A stretch of 64,000 nucleotides of DNA, from contig JBANDB010000004.1 of NCBI GenBank assembly GCA_037576215.1, forward strand, positions 6,696,001-6,760,000. Direction: 5' to 3'. Below are positions 46,180 to 58,931 of this stretch, one piece after another. The notes under the pieces are model-generated. The model was not told where the DNA came from. It worked only from the letters and a program-made list of their open reading frames with translations, and did not search any database. How positions within the stretch are numbered: position 1 is the stretch's first letter; each line of letters begins with the position of its first letter. The stretch comes from Armillaria gallica (taxonomy: Eukaryota; Basidiomycota; Agaricomycetes; Agaricales; Physalacriaceae). The position numbers and the translations under genes were made by a program.

Positions 46180-48567
46180 ATGCGGCCTCTTCTTCTTGTC
46201 TGGATGCTGTCGGTGGCTTTGATAGCGTCGGGCGATACACAGGACCCCACACCGTCGATTTCTTGGAAAGCAAGTACCACTTCTCTGGTTGACAACGACA
46301 AATGTTAATAGAAGAACTAGAACCCTAACATCACGTCGACGAAGGATGATCGCATTGGCATTGCAAGTGCGGTCCTCGAAAAGGCGGTTAGCATGCTTCA
46401 GTCCAGTGGGCAATTCAACGGTGTGTTTATTCACTCTATCCCAACATCGAGCTTGGATTTTAAGGACCCTCAGATTCTTCATACGGAATCCCTTGCAGGC
46501 TTTATGGACAAATGGCTGAATATGACAGATTGACGAACCAAACCAATTACAAGCAAATGCTGAAACAATTTTTTACTCTAGCAGAGTCGTTCAGTCCAGA
46601 ATTTCTGAACAGTCTGTCAGTACACCCCCAGTACCTTTCGGATTAGAGCTAATTGACGTTAATTCAGTGTTAGTTCTATTTCACAAAAGTGCTTCCTGGT
46701 AACTGATTCTCGATGATAGTTGAAAGATGGGCTGTGAGGTGGATTGTATGTGGACGCTCCTGTGTTACTCATTTCCCACAGGGGCTATGGATACGCTGCT
46801 GCTCGGGCTTACATCGCTTATCAAGACCCGGACTTCCTTGATCTAGCTGTGACTTCGTGGACCTCCGCAAGGCGTTACACGATATCTAAGGAGCAGGCTA
46901 CCCCAGGCGGCATAGACGTCAAACAATTCAATCTCACAAGCTGTCAAGGCGGTGAGTGTCGCCAATGAATACAGCTGATCCATGTATTGATCCCGGTCAA
47001 CAGCGACTCTGACAGGCGGTACCTATAAAGTGAATCATGCTTTACATGCACATCCCACTAATCAAACAACTGACTAGACCACTGATTCCAATGACAGAAT
47101 TCTCGATAGTTATTCCTCTGGGTTCGTGTTCTTCCTTTTTTTCAATTTGTGGTTAATTCTTTACAACCAGCTTTTTTCTTGTGTGAGCACGGTGATATGC
47201 TCGGATATGTGGTATACATATAGCTGACTTCGACGAAGTGTTTCAGCTCTATTGGCAGAAGCAACATCCAACCAGACATATCTCAATGCTGCCATTGAGT
47301 CAGCAAATTTCATACAGTCGCATCTCCTCAATCCGTCAAATACTGTGATAGATTCTATAGCGTCAACGTCGAACGAATCTTGCACAGTACATTCAATGGT
47401 GACCGCCAGCCGTTCCGGGATCTTTATTGAAGGACTAGCCATCCTAGCGCACATCACTCGTAACACATCAATTGAAGCGCTGTATGTACTTATGGAGCCT
47501 GGTTGTCCACGTACTGAACCTTGATTCTGACTAGATTACGCAGTACTATTGTTGCCGCTACAACCAACACATGGTGGCAAGGATTGGATGGGATTATTGC
47601 TAATAAGTTTTTTGCCCACAGAGTTATCTCACAAGCTCATTGTTGTCGCTTGCCGGCAAAGCTATCGATACCGGAAGTCATAACATTGTACGGGCCCTCA
47701 CAGCATTATACGAACACAATACGATGTCCTCCGATCTTCAGGAATATATCAAGGAATACATAGGTGTGCAGGTGAGCCATCGCAGAATCACTCCTTGCGG
47801 TGTACATAGCTTATTTCACTTGACAGTATAACGCGGTCATCGAGAAGGCCACTTCAGGTGGGAGCAATATTTACGGGATGTCCTGGATAGGGCCACCAAG
47901 CACATTGTTCTCCAGTGAGAATCAGACCGTAGCTGTGACCGCGTTGCTTAGTGCAATACAGCTTGTAGATGACCAGTCATCTCCGAAATCGAGTGATAAT
48001 CCAACCCCGAGTCGTATCAGTAGTAGTCGCACCCCTACAGCTACTGTCGGTGTGACCACATCTCCGTTTCCACCAAAGGGGAATCCGACCGGAGCAATAG
48101 TCGGTGGTGTCGTGGGTGGATTGGCGGCTCTGGCGGTCACAATTTCGTGCGTCCTTCTCTGTCGTAGACGACATCGTCAAGGGAACCACACCCCTCTTGT
48201 TGTGGACGAGCGCTCTCCACGAATACTCACACCTTTCATGGCTACGTCAGTTCCAGCGGAGATATCACCAGAGCATCATATAATTCAGGCGAAAAATACT
48301 AGATACCACGTTGATGCGAGTAAAGGACAATCTTCTACGTCTCCGGGAGCAGTGGAGACAGACGCGACAAGAATGGATGTACAGATTGAGTCGACGATTC
48401 CACCCGAGGCTGCCGCAAGTCGTCCAAATTTACTCCACACCGAGACAAGAGAGGATATGCCTACAGAGGAGCTGCTGAAGTTGCTCAATCAACAGCTGCT
48501 GCTAGGCAGATGGAATGACCCGGATGACGAGCCACCACCGGAGTATGACGAAGGTCGGACTATGTGA
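46180..48567 (+). CDS. GH76-like secreted/membrane-anchored protein, copy B, with doubtful splice sites
   Basis: Same gene as copy A without nonsense codons. It has a signal peptide exon 46180-46269 (MRPLLLVWMLSVALIASGDT), then KDDRIGIASAVLEKAVSMLQ, LYGQMAEYDRLT, YGYAAARAYIAYQDPDFLDL, LLAEATSNQTYLNAAIESAN, YIKEYIGVQYNAVIEKA, linker, membrane helix GAIVGGVVGGLAALAVTISC, CRRRHRQ and a 110-residue cytoplasmic tail ending PPPEYDEGRTM. The first intron has a GC donor (GCAAGT at 46270). The donor after GIIA reads ATAAGT at 47603 where copy A has GTATGT, so this intron may not be removed. GH76 enzymes cut alpha-1,6-mannan; catalytic residues were not found here, so activity is uncertain. The tail has PPxY (PPEY), a possible WW-domain or ubiquitin-ligase site. 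Confidence 0.7.
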
Positions 48568-48710
48568 AAAGTGTTGTTACGTATATCACCAGAGAATTGA
48601 TACCTGAAGGCCTGACATTCCACCGAAAATACCGCCGATGACACTTATGTATTTATTATACAGTTCTAATACATCATTCATAAGCAACGAATGACTAGAC
48701 TCTAGCCAGG

Positions 48711-48858
48711 CAGAACTATCGCTTAAGTTCGATGATGACTGCCCGTCTACAAGCTGTATTGCACCGAGCAACATGGTCAAAGTCGAGGTCCGTCTAACAC
48801 CGTCGAACGAGGTGCCCGGTGGGTCCTGTCCAGGGTAACCCGTACTAAATGTCGCTTT
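48711..48858 (-). pseudogene. Inverted fragment of a third GH76-like gene
   Basis: Minus-strand reading gives STGYPGQDPPGTSF and LLGAIQLVDGQSSSNLSD, matching LPWTGPPRTSF and LLSAIQLEDDEPLSKSSD of copy A. It starts where the plus-strand duplication behind copy B stops (GACTCTAGC at 48706-48714), which marks a rearrangement point. Confidence 0.7.
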
Positions 48859-48870
48859 ACCTTGTAAGCA

Positions 48871-48925
48871 CGTATAGTAGTGTAACGGCGAGCCTACATA
48901 GAGATTCAACTCTTCATCGTTGTGT
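48871..48925 (+). repeat. tRNA-like sequence, family 6, copy b
   Basis: AGTGTAACGGCGAGCCTAC then GAGATTCAACTCTTC, a weakened B box. Ends with the shared ATCGTTGTG. Confidence 0.45.
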
Positions 48926-50554
48926 ATATTTAATCCTAGATTTTTCTTTTCGGCATTCCGTCGCAGTATACGACAGCGGGAGCAGAACTATTCTTCTGCA
49001 TTGGTTTATTTTTCCCCCGACTGTGACCGCAGAGTCAAGTTCGGAGTTTTGCATGATTCCGATTGTATTCGAGGTGAAATGGTCATTGCCTGCGCTGCGA
49101 GTTACCATCTACCGAACACTGGTATGCCATCACGAGACAGATATGCTTACCTATTTCAGAGGTAGGCATGTTTCAAGCTGATTGGAAGTTTTGCTGCGCA
49201 TACTCAGGAGATCATTCCCATGTGTGGGAATTCAGTCTCGACCAACAGGAATCAAACACTGTAAAAGCGATATTCTCGCTCACCAATCTATGATTCGTCT
49301 GATACAGAGCGATTAAGCGTCTTAAAGCGTGAGTGGTATCCACCGCTCAAATCCGAAGATGTCGTTGAATATTGATATTAACACAGCAAGTCTACCGCAG
49401 CTGGATAAAAGGACAGCCAATGATCATCGGAAGGTTTTTAGAGACTTTATTACTTTTTAACCTTCGCCTACAACGAGGGCACGCGCCCTGGGTATAACCG
49501 ATGCAGATGGCAATACACTTCTTAGCACCAATGGCTAAACCTCGCCGTCTCGATTAAATTGGGTGCCGAGTCCTCAGATGATTGAGAGTACGGCGATAGA
49601 GGAACGTATGGATAGCGACGGATGATCTATCTTTGAAGCCAGTCGAGAGTCAGCGACAGACAGACAGACGTACAATCCTTTAAATGCTCCGCCCACCGTC
49701 TTAACTTATCCATCCTTTGCGGTGATAGTTTTACCACGCGCTAGCGAACACGTCTCCGTTATCCCTCTACATTAACATATGGCCTCCCTATAAGGTTCGA
49801 TTCTCCACCGGTGTATACAGCTGCCTCGATACTTTCGACATTTTTTTTGTGAATGTCTGTCATCTGCTTTGTATTTTCATTGGGGAAATTCGATAGACCT
49901 GGGCGCGGGTCGTGAGGTTTACATTCTCTCAATATGTTTGAGGAATAATCAAGATACGCAACAGCGGTGTGACGATACACATATGTGGTTCCGATAGAGA
50001 TTCAATTCCTCCTGGCTTATTATGCTGCTTGCAGGATATTTTTGGTTCAATAATTTTCCTGAGCGGAAACGAGAGTATGTTTCTCCACTCGTTTACATTT
50101 TTCCCTGACCAAGTTGTAAGACATATTCGGAGAGAGATGTAGGTATAAACACGTACATTTAGTTGACATCTGTCTGGAGCAAAGTGTTGGAGTGTCAGTA
50201 CCTAGCAGAATTATAAACGCAAATTAACACACAACACTATGCCTGATCATACAGTCATTTATAAGCAGCGGTCGGCTCAAAATCTGTTCAGAGAGCACCA
50301 GATCTGAGATAGCTGCCCGAGTGCACCCTAAATTTTGGCTGGAGCAATATTTGTCTTTGGACGGTTGCAAGAAAGGATAATAAATTTGCCTCATGATGTA
50401 AATAATAAATATGAAAGAGTGAGCTTACGGTGACGAAATTCCATGGTGAAACAATGAAAGCTTGTGTTCGAAGGCGTGGGAAATCGCTAGGTGTTTATTA
50501 GTTACCGGTTGAATCGGTCCGATATGCTGGATTCGAGCGTTCAACGTAACGTTC
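48926..50554. other. Spacer before F-box copy 2
   Basis: No gene. Two further T-arm-like motifs lie at about 49791-49812 (AAGGTTCGATTCTCC) and 49995-50015 (GAGATTCAATTCCTC). 50480-50554 is the conserved F-box upstream tract (ACCGGTT-ATCGGTCC). Confidence 0.5.
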
Positions 50555-51854
50555 ATGAACAGTACTCTCTACGACCTCGCTGACGATGTCTTGATCTACA
50601 CCATCGCGTTTCTCTCCATTCCAGATATCCTCCTTCTCCGACAGGCGAGTATTTCACAAGTCCACGATGCTAGTTGCTAAAAGCCACAGACATGCAAACG
50701 GATTCACGCACTCACAAGGCTACGCATTGTCTGGACAAACGCATTCAAGCTCGACATCGTTTCGAATGAATATCCTTTTCTACTCGATGACACTGATCTA
50801 GAGTACCGCACGCATCACGCCTACCGACTAGCGTCCCGTTGGCTCGCTAGCTCTCCTCATCTCTCTCCTCTAACCCCAAAAAGCGAGACAACTTTTACCG
50901 GATCGCCTGTGTCTGAAATAAAATTTGTCCCAGGACGACAACACAAATGGGTACTTACCGTATCCAAAGGGATTTGGTCCGTCCTGACCATTTGGGATAT
51001 CACCCGGCAGCAGAAATGCTCTGAATGGTCTCCGAAAGGCGCGATATTCACTGGGGTGAAGCTGAACGCGGATCCAGAGTCTGAAGCGGGCGTCGCGGTG
51101 TCATTGTGAGTGACCGTCGCTGTCATAAACAATAGCTAATGTATTTGGGTCACAGAGAATCGTTCTCCTACGCCTAGACGACGATGGGACCTTACACGAA
51201 ATCCGTTCCATCGACACTGACCTCCGCCCAGTCACCCTCAGTGGTGACGTCATAGCACTCGATGACGATGTCTCCCAGATGCTGATCTACAATTGGAAGA
51301 CCGACGAGCACGCCTACCTCGATGACGTAGGCGACACTCAGCACGACCATTGCCTCCAAGTCGTCTTCATCACGACCGCCATCCTCATCGTCCGCGCACG
51401 CTCCATCACCGTGTACAACGCCCCACCCCTCCCCACACGCATTGCCACACACTCGTTCGGCTGGGTCGATGGTGCCAGTGCGACATCGACCTCCATCCTC
51501 ATCCACTCCGAAAGCGAGAACCCCTGGGCATCAGAGCTAAACTCATTCGAGCTCTACTCACTCTCCTCCTTTCCTCCAACCCTAATATCCAAAATATCTC
51601 CTCGACGTGGAGCTCTTCGGTGCATTGCCGTATGGATTCGCTCTCACGACCGCGTGATTGTCTCGCACTGGGAGGAACACGACAGCTGTGAGATGCTCAT
51701 CGCAGCTGTCTTCCCTGGTCCGCTCAACCCCACCGACTAGGTCCGCGTTCACGAGGTCTGCATGAATAACCTCAATAACTGGACTGATGATGAAGACATC
51801 GGGAGGATTGCCCTTGGGTCGGGGTTTGGGAAGGTCACGGTTGTTCAGCTGTAG
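50555..51854 (+). pseudogene. F-box/propeller copy 2, decayed
   Basis: The F-box exon (MNSTLYDLADDVLIYTIAFL) is good but its donor is GCGAGT. The second intron has lost the TATAG acceptor of copy 1 (it reads TTTGG before GTCACAG), and the next AG shifts the frame. Relative to copy 1 it lacks 27 bases coding for DVILGKR at about 51624, has TAG at 51738-51740 in place of a Gln codon, and lacks codons around NNWT-DDED. The rest is about as similar to copy 4 as to copy 1. Confidence 0.85.
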
Positions 51855-51931
51855 GCGGAATATATGCGGCGTGTTAGTTTGGGACACCCGTGCTATTGCA
51901 AGTAAGGATAGAACTGTAAGTATTACTGTCA

Positions 51932-51989
51932 GCTTCCGTGACGCACTATGTTGAATGTCTAATATCAGGGTTCGAATCCCGCTGGAAGC
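51932..51989 (+). repeat. tRNA-like sequence, family 2, copy b
   Basis: GCTTCCGTGACGCACTATGT and CAGGGTTCGAATCCCGCT-GGAAGC. It sits 77 bases behind the F-box copy 2 stop, at the same place as in copy a. Confidence 0.65.
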
Positions 51990-52471
51990 CTGAATCCCCT
52001 GAATCGTTCAAAGGTTTTGATTCAATACTTTTTCTGTCTTCAATTTATCATCCTTGAACGCTGTGTCTATTTCTTGCATTGCTTGCGCGTCGATAAAATA
52101 CCTACGTATGGAAGATACTGAGCACACATGCACCTACAGAGTATCATCAGATGGCGCGCGCTTATTCAATTTTACCTCGGTGTCACAATCTTCGATACTT
52201 CGCTTTCGATCTCATGACAAGGGCATCAAAGGTTCCAGGTTCCCTGATTAATAATCCCTTATGACTGCTATCGTAATACCTACGTCGTTTCCTATCCTCA
52301 AGTGTCGCAAACCCACGGTATCACTGCTGTGGCTGCAACAAACTCGTCGGTGCTGTATTCTCCGAACCACCGTGCTCGCGTCGCGCGACGTCTGCTCAAA
52401 CGTAATAATAAAACTTCAAATTCACTCAGGGAATCGTGCTAAAAGCCTGTCACGGTAGTCAAAATATAACC
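51990..52471. other. Array spacer behind F-box copy 2
   Basis: Duplicate of 44331-44860 and 61791-62262. No gene seen. Confidence 0.5.
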
Positions 52472-52535
52472 CCTTCGTGGCGTAGTGGGTTCCATTACCA
52501 AGTTCACTACCAGAGTTCAAATCCCTTTCGAAGGA
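52472..52535 (+). repeat. tRNA-like sequence, family 3, copy a
   Basis: CCTTCGTGGCGTAGTGGG at the 5' end, then CAGAGTTCAAATCCCTTTCG-AAGG. TAGTG and CACTA in the middle could pair. Copy b is at 62263. Confidence 0.55.
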
Positions 52536-52736
52536 TCAGAAGAATTGCGTAATGCTTTACTTTTCTTGCAGTTGGGTAATCCACAAGGCCAGCCGATCGT
52601 CTAGCTTTGGTTTCCGTGTAAAGAGATATATGTCTGCTTTTGTTATGAGGGGTCATCAGTATAAGTAATGAAATCCGCGCAACGAAGAGATCGGAGAGGT
52701 TGGCGTTAGGAACGATTAGTCGTAGTCAAGATATAT

Positions 52737-52800
52737 GCCCTTCATGATATACTTGGTAGATTGTGTCTACTACGGCATGGTTCGAATCCCTTTTGAGGGA
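52737..52800 (+). repeat. tRNA-like sequence, family 4, copy a
   Basis: CCCTTCATGATATACTTGGT, a GTAGA-TTGTG-TCTAC hairpin, then GGTTCGAATCCCTTTTGAGGG. Copy b is at 62994. Confidence 0.6.
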
Positions 52801-52816
52801 ATGCTGGCACCGAGAG

Positions 52817-53396
52817 TGTTAGGATTCTGCCGAAATCGGATATGCGAGCACGAGGCGAGGAGGGATGATCGAATCGAGGTAGGATTGATTAGAAATGATG
52901 TACGTCGTTAGGGAATAGAATGGATTCCGGCAAGGGTTCGTGAGGAGACCTGAGTGGTCCGGTTTGCGAAATAAAGGAAGACAGTAAGCCCGAAGCAATT
53001 ACTGGAGGGAAGTAGCCGGTAAGCCCGAAGCTATTACGGGCCGTATTTGAAGACAAGCGCGCTAGGCGTAACCTTCGGGTTGGTGTCAGAAAGCGCTAGG
53101 CGTATCCAACGAGTTGTTCAGCAAGCGCTTGGTGTAGCTGAGGGTTCACGCAGTGTGAGGGGTACTGAAAGTAATAGATTGGTTAATATTTTCATACAAT
53201 GGTAAGTACAGCTTTATATACTAGGGATGGTTTGCATCATTATTGTTCTACAATGTTCTACTATATTCTAGTGTCTGTAAGAAAAATAGAGAAAGTAAGA
53301 GAAGATACGAGCGAGTCACCTTTGAGACCGAGAAGCCCGAGTACAGGCATGTGTTGACTCATGGGCCCAGTCGGCAGGTACCCGATATCCATAACA
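52817..53396 (+). mobile_element. Solo LTR, 580 bp, with GAGAG target duplication
   Basis: Ends are TGTTAGGATTCTGCC and GATATCCATAACA (inverted TGTTA/TAACA). GAGAG at 52812-52816 is repeated at 53397-53401. Inside are two AGTAAGCCCGAAGC-type repeats, three AAGCGCTAGGCGTA-type repeats and a TTTATATACTAGGG promoter-like motif. The paralogous block at 63058-63090 (GGGCGAGAAGTCGTTCTTC) has no LTR, showing the empty site. Inner retrotransposon sequence is absent, so the element was reduced by LTR recombination. Confidence 0.88.
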
Positions 53397-53401
53397 GAGA
53401 G

Positions 53402-55186
53402 GTAATTCTTCAAACTTTTGTTTCTTGCAACTTGCAAAGGATTCAGCAAATGGGAGGCAGTGTCTATTCTTCCATTGCAGATAGACTGCTCCGGTTTTGT
53501 TTTACGGCTCAACTGCATAATGAATTCTACATCCGTAGCTTCATGACGCAGCACGTGTAGTGCTAAGATCATTACCTAGGTTCAAGTCCTAGTCGAAGCA
53601 TAGTTTGGCGAAAGATAAGCTATCTTTTATTCTTGAAGTTTTTGGGTGCTCAGAAATCTCTCCATATCGATATCCTGAAATAATGAGGCAGACAGTTGCA
53701 TCCATATCCTAGCTAGGGTCGTGCCTTGGTAGTTTTTCCGAGGTACGGCAATGGAAGGAGCTACTAGAGAAGCAATAGATGAGGACTAGGAATCGGGACA
53801 GACAGAGACTGTGCTCAGATATAACGAGACTTTCGGTCACTGTGGAATATGTGGTCACCGATCCATTGGTTTCCAAGTCATTCGAGAATCAGATACTAAT
53901 TAGGTTCGATAAATCCAGTGAATCACTTACAAGTAGGCAATTGTAGTATGAAAGATATACGACTTTTGTATAGTTTCGTATTGCTGTCCTGTAACCGAAA
54001 CATACGCAGCCCAGCAGGAGTGGTGTACTCGTATGCCGAAGCGAAATAATTGGATATGTCTCGCGATGAGGGCGCCATCAATGAAGAAATACATGACAGG
54101 GTGACCACTGAATCTTAGGCAGTGCGTTATTTATTTACTTTGTCGAGTACACAGTGGAGGCGTGTCACAGGACCTTGATGTGGTTCGCAGTCGATCTCTG
54201 ACATGATGCCCATAGAATTTACCAGTGAAGGAACCGATAGCTGTGTCTATTTTGAAACTAATGTGGCCGAAAGGATGATCATTCTAAGATTCTGATATAT
54301 TCAACAACGCGAACCTATTCTTCGGTCATGCCCTATCTAAACTTGGCTGTACACGCTTCACAATCTATACCATCTGACTACGCGCCGGATAGTGTACGGT
54401 TCAACCCTTCATTTTCGCATCGACCAGCGAAACATTTATAGGCTGGACTGCAACAGAGGTGAAGATAAGAACGTAGACGCGTCACTGTTCTGTGTAGTCT
54501 AAGTATTAATGAAGGGCACACGGAACGAAGACACAGATAACTGAACAGTGCGGAACTCTTTAGTAGAGAGGTCATGAGTTAGCAGTCGTTCAGTTCATGG
54601 AAGCTTCGAACTTATAGATCCAACCCGAAAGCCTAGAGAGCATAAATCAACCAAGTCTAACACGAGAGGTGTTCATCTGTGTCTGTCAAAGGGCTGGCAG
54701 TTATTCATATTCTGACGGTGTGCTCCCGTCGAGCATAGGAGAACAAGAGACAGACTGGAATACCGAAGAACACATCGCGCAAGAATTGCAGACAGGTTAA
54801 CCATCCAGGGGGGAAAATCCACATAGCAGATCGGCATCCGTGAGTGTATATCACAGAAAAGACGATTTTCTGATTCATTCCTGGCCCAACCTTTTATCGA
54901 TACAGCTTTACGCGAGATGACACTCGGGGATTCGCCAGTTCAATGCTTTAAGATGGCCCCTGACTTGACAGGAGACTTGAGATTGAGCTCGGGCCCTTAA
55001 ATGGTGCAAGATAGTATCGCGCCTGGGGTCAAAGCCTGCTCAGGTTGTGGTGAATCTGGGAAAGAAGAAAAATATTTGAAATGAGTGAAATGACGAACTT
55101 CGTGAAGGCGTGGGAAATCATTACTACATGTTTGTTTAGTCACCGGCTTTATCGGCCAAACCCATCATGGGCTGGAGACGATGTCC
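53402..55186. other. Array spacer before F-box copy 3
   Basis: No gene. 53600-55186 resembles 56740-58300 (shared GATATAACGAGACTTTC, CCACATAGCAGATCGGCATC, TTTAGTAGAGAGGTCATGAG). It is the longest spacer duplication of the array. Confidence 0.6.
53538..53600 (+). repeat. tRNA-like sequence, family 1, copy b
   Basis: GCTTCATGACGCAGCAC, AGCAC-GTGTA-GTGCT hairpin, CTAGGTTCAAGTCCTAG T arm and TCGAAGC end. Confidence 0.65.
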
Positions 55187-56471
55187 ATGAACAGTAGTAC
55201 TTTCCACGACTTGCCTGACGATGTGTTGATTGACGCCATCGCGTTTATCTCTGTTACCGATATCCTCCTTCTCCGCCAGGTGAATATTTCCTAGCCCTGC
55301 GATCCTAGCTGCTAATATCCACAGACACGCAAATGTTCCCCCTGCTTACAAGGCTACATATTGTCTGGACAATCACATCCAAAATTAACATCGTGGCGAA
55401 TAACCATCCTTTTCTCCTCGGCGATACAGATCTCGAGCATCGCACGCGTCACGCCTATCGACTGGCTCACAAACTTTCCTCTAACTCCGAAGAGCGAGAC
55501 GACTCTTCTCGGAACACCCATTTCTGAAATCAAATTCATGCCAGGGCGACAACACCGATGGCTGCTAACTGTATCCAAGTGAATCTGGTCGGTGCTGACG
55601 ATATGGGACATCGCGCGTGGGCACAAGTGTTCAGAGTGGTCGCCAAAAGGTGCGATATTCACTGGGGTGAAGCTAAATGTGGACCCAGAGTCTGAAGCGG
55701 GTGTGGTAGTATCATTGTGAGTGCCCCTCGCTCTCATAGGCGATCTTTGATGTATATAGGTCACAGAGCATCGTGCTTCTGCGTATAGACGACTATGGGA
55801 TCCTGCACGAAATCCGTTCCGTCGTTACCGACCTCCACCCAGTCAGCATCATCGGCGACATCATAGCACTCGATGACGATGCCTCCAAGATGCTCGTCTA
55901 CAGCTGGAAGACCGATGAGCGAGCCTACCTGGACAACATAGGCGACACTCAGCACGATCACTGCCTCGTGGTCTGCGCCCGATCCATCACTCTCTACGAC
56001 TCCACCGTCACCCACATCGCCACCCACTCCTTTGGCTGGGTTGATGGAGCCAGTGCAACACCGAACTCCATCCTCATCTCTCCCAGAGCGACAACTCCTG
56101 GGCATCAGAGCTAAATTCACTGGAGCTCTATTCCCTCTCCTCCAATCCTCCAATCCTCCAGGCCTCACTGGCACCAGCAAAGTATCCTCTGGACGTGAAG
56201 TATTTCAATGCACCTACGTCATCTTTGGCAAGTTGGCCACTGCCGTATGGATCCACAACCGTACCATTGTCCCGCACTGGGAGGAGCACGACGGCTGTGA
56301 GATGCTCAGCGCAGCTGTCTTCCCCGGTCCACTTGATCCTGCTGCGGAAGTCAGTGTTCGTGTGGTCTGCATGAATAACTTCAGTAACTGGACCGCGTTG
56401 GATTATGATGAAGGCCTCGGAGGATTGCTCTTGGGTCGACGTTTGGGGAGATCACAATTGTTCAGCTGTAG
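55187..56471 (+). pseudogene. F-box/propeller copy 3, heavily decayed
   Basis: F-box exon MNSSTFHDLPDDVLIDAIAF is open. After intron 1 a base is missing near AAATGTTCCC (about 55335), a second shift lies near 55470, TGA replaces the Gly of SKGIWS at about 55580, and a base is missing in ATCTCTCCCAG near 56088. Later blocks (HNRTIVPHWEEHDGCEMLSA) are readable in another frame. It is the most diverged of the four copies. Confidence 0.85.
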
Positions 56472-56672
56472 TACGAAATATATGCTCCTTGTTCGTTTAT
56501 GACATCTGCGCTATTGCGAGTGAACTACTGTGGCTGCAACAAACTCATCGCTGCTGTATTCTCCGGACCACCACGCTTGCGAGGTCCGCTCAAACGTAAA
56601 AATACAGACTTGGTTGGATTCGTTCGCAAGGTCCTGGAATGATATGTGAGAACAACGATATGACAAGCAACA

Positions 56673-56731
56673 GCTTCGTAACGCAGACCGTAAGGTCTGC
56701 TGATTAATTGGGTTCGAAGCCTAGTCGAAGC
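56673..56731 (+). repeat. tRNA-like sequence, family 1, copy c
   Basis: GCTTCGTAACGCAGACC with the perfect hairpin GCAGACC-GTAA-GGTCTGC, then GGGTTCGAAGCCTAGTCGAA. The acceptor-like ends CTTCG/CGAAG pair. Confidence 0.65.
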
Positions 56732-58931
56732 ATAGAGAGCAATGGAGCATTCGAGTATTTCTTTTCTTGAAGTTATTGGGAACTCAGAGATTTCTCCATG
56801 TCCGGACTCTGGATCCTGAAATAATTTGGCAGATAAACATGTCCATATGCTAGCGGTGAAAGTCCATCATGTTTCGAAAGATCAAATGGGAGGAATCTAA
56901 TGACGAGTCAAAGAGGTCACGATGGTTATTCTCAAGGTTACAGCGTGATGTTTCGAGATTACCTTTTCCCGAGGTATGAGTACTCCAGGCAAGTGTTAAA
57001 CGTCAGGGGACGATACCTGTCGAGTTGGTGCGTACAAGGTGGTCGATCGGCTGACCCTAATTAATTCACAAATAACCGAATAACCGAATAACGACTGTAT
57101 CTGCCGCAATAGTGGGAGCTACGACAGACACGATGTACAAGTATTAGGAGTCGGAGCAGATAAATGCCGGCGGACTCTGATATAACGAGACTTTCTGTCA
57201 CTGTGGAATACGCGGCAACAGAACGATCGGCCGTCGTCGTATCTGTCGAAAGGTCAGATACGAATTAGGCGTGATACCTAGTTCCAGTGAATCACTTACG
57301 AGTAGGCGATTGTATCGTGGAAGTCTGGAAATGAGTAGAGCATTTCTCATCGTCGTTCTGTAACTGAAACGCGGACCTTGGTGTGTTCGAGAACACTCGA
57401 TCTCTGACATGATTGCCCATACTATAATGTACTAATGAAGGAACAGATATCTCATTGTGTCTATTTTGAACGAATAAAAGGACGATCAGTCTAAGACGAT
57501 GACATACTCATCAGCGCGAACTTATCGTCGAGTCATGCGATGTCTGAACTTTGCCGTGCATACCTCGCAATCTGTACCATCTGGCCACACGTCGAATAGT
57601 GTACAGTGCAATCCTTCATTTTAGCATCTAGCATAACAGCTATAGGCCTATCATGGACAGCAATTAAGGTGAACGAGCGGGACGAAGACGCGTAGTTGCT
57701 CTGTGTAGTATAAGTGGTAATGATAGCCATACGGAATGGCGACGCAGAAACCTCGAACAGCGTGGAACCCTTTAGTAGAGAGGTCATGAGTTCAAAGAGG
57801 GCTGCGTTATTCAATTCACGGAATCCCCGAGCTTATAAGTCCAACCCGAAAACCCAGAGCCCCGGTTCGGGGGGATAATCAGTCAAGCATGGCATGAGAG
57901 GTGTTTATTTGTTTATTTCGTGAGGCTTGCCATTCCGCATATTTTCAACGTGCTTGAGTTGAGCATTGAGAACAAGTACCGAAGAGCGCATCCGGAAGGA
58001 GTTGTCGACGGGTTGATGGTACAGGGAAAAAGTCCACATAGCAGATCGGCATCCCTATTTATATATCACAGAAAAAGGAACTTCTATTCACCCCTGGGCC
58101 AGACGTTTTGTAGATAAAGCTTTACACGAGAAGACATCCGAGGATTTGCCAGCAGACTGCTTTAATATGGTCGCTGACTGGACAGGAGGCTTGAGCTTTA
58201 GCTTGAGACTTCAAATGGTGCAAGATGGTGTGGCGACGCTGGTCAAAGCTGGCTCAGGTTATGACGAATCTGGGAAAGAAGAAAAATGTTTGACGTTAAG
58301 TCTTGGTAATGTTGTGGTCAGGTGATATCGTGAGGGCAGGTCTGACCGCGCGTCAGGGAATTTGAATTTGAATTCGAACTGATCAACCTCGTCAGCGACT
58401 CACTAGCCGCTTCCTATTGCTGGGACCTTACGACACTTCATTGCTTTTCCAATGTTTTATGCGTGCGCTACCATCTCGTTCAAGGGCCATTCTTAGCTCT
58501 GTTCTCATCAGACTGCCAATGATACACATCTTGCCGTTGCGCCCATCTACTGATCTACTAATAGCTGCTCGCTCAACCTACTTGTGCGAATACTCACCGG
58601 TCGTCGATAGTGCATGCTTCTTCTTTTCAATTTCTATTCAGTCAGCATGTTGGTCGGAAGCCCATTCCTGCACGACGGTATTCTTACTGTCGCAAAATGG
58701 TTTTCGAGTTCAAGAATTAAGAACTGTTTTCAGGGCTATCAAAAAAACTACACATATTCCTTCTCCGCCTGTATAATCAGGGTCTGATATATTTGTCGCC
58801 CCGTTTTACATAACCCCTTGTTGATCTCCAAGTGATTTAATGCCGCGATTCCTATCTTCTCGTCGGCTTGCTCGTTGTTCACTCCTCGTTCTCACTACCT
58901 TCAGAGACAGAGACTTATCTAGTCTCAAGAA
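56732..58931. other. Array spacer and GH76 upstream region, third copy
   Basis: 56740-58300 duplicates the spacer before F-box copy 3. 58410-58931 is the GH76 upstream region also found at 9470-9793 plus 33803-33948, and at 45727-46179. No gene is supported. Confidence 0.6.
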
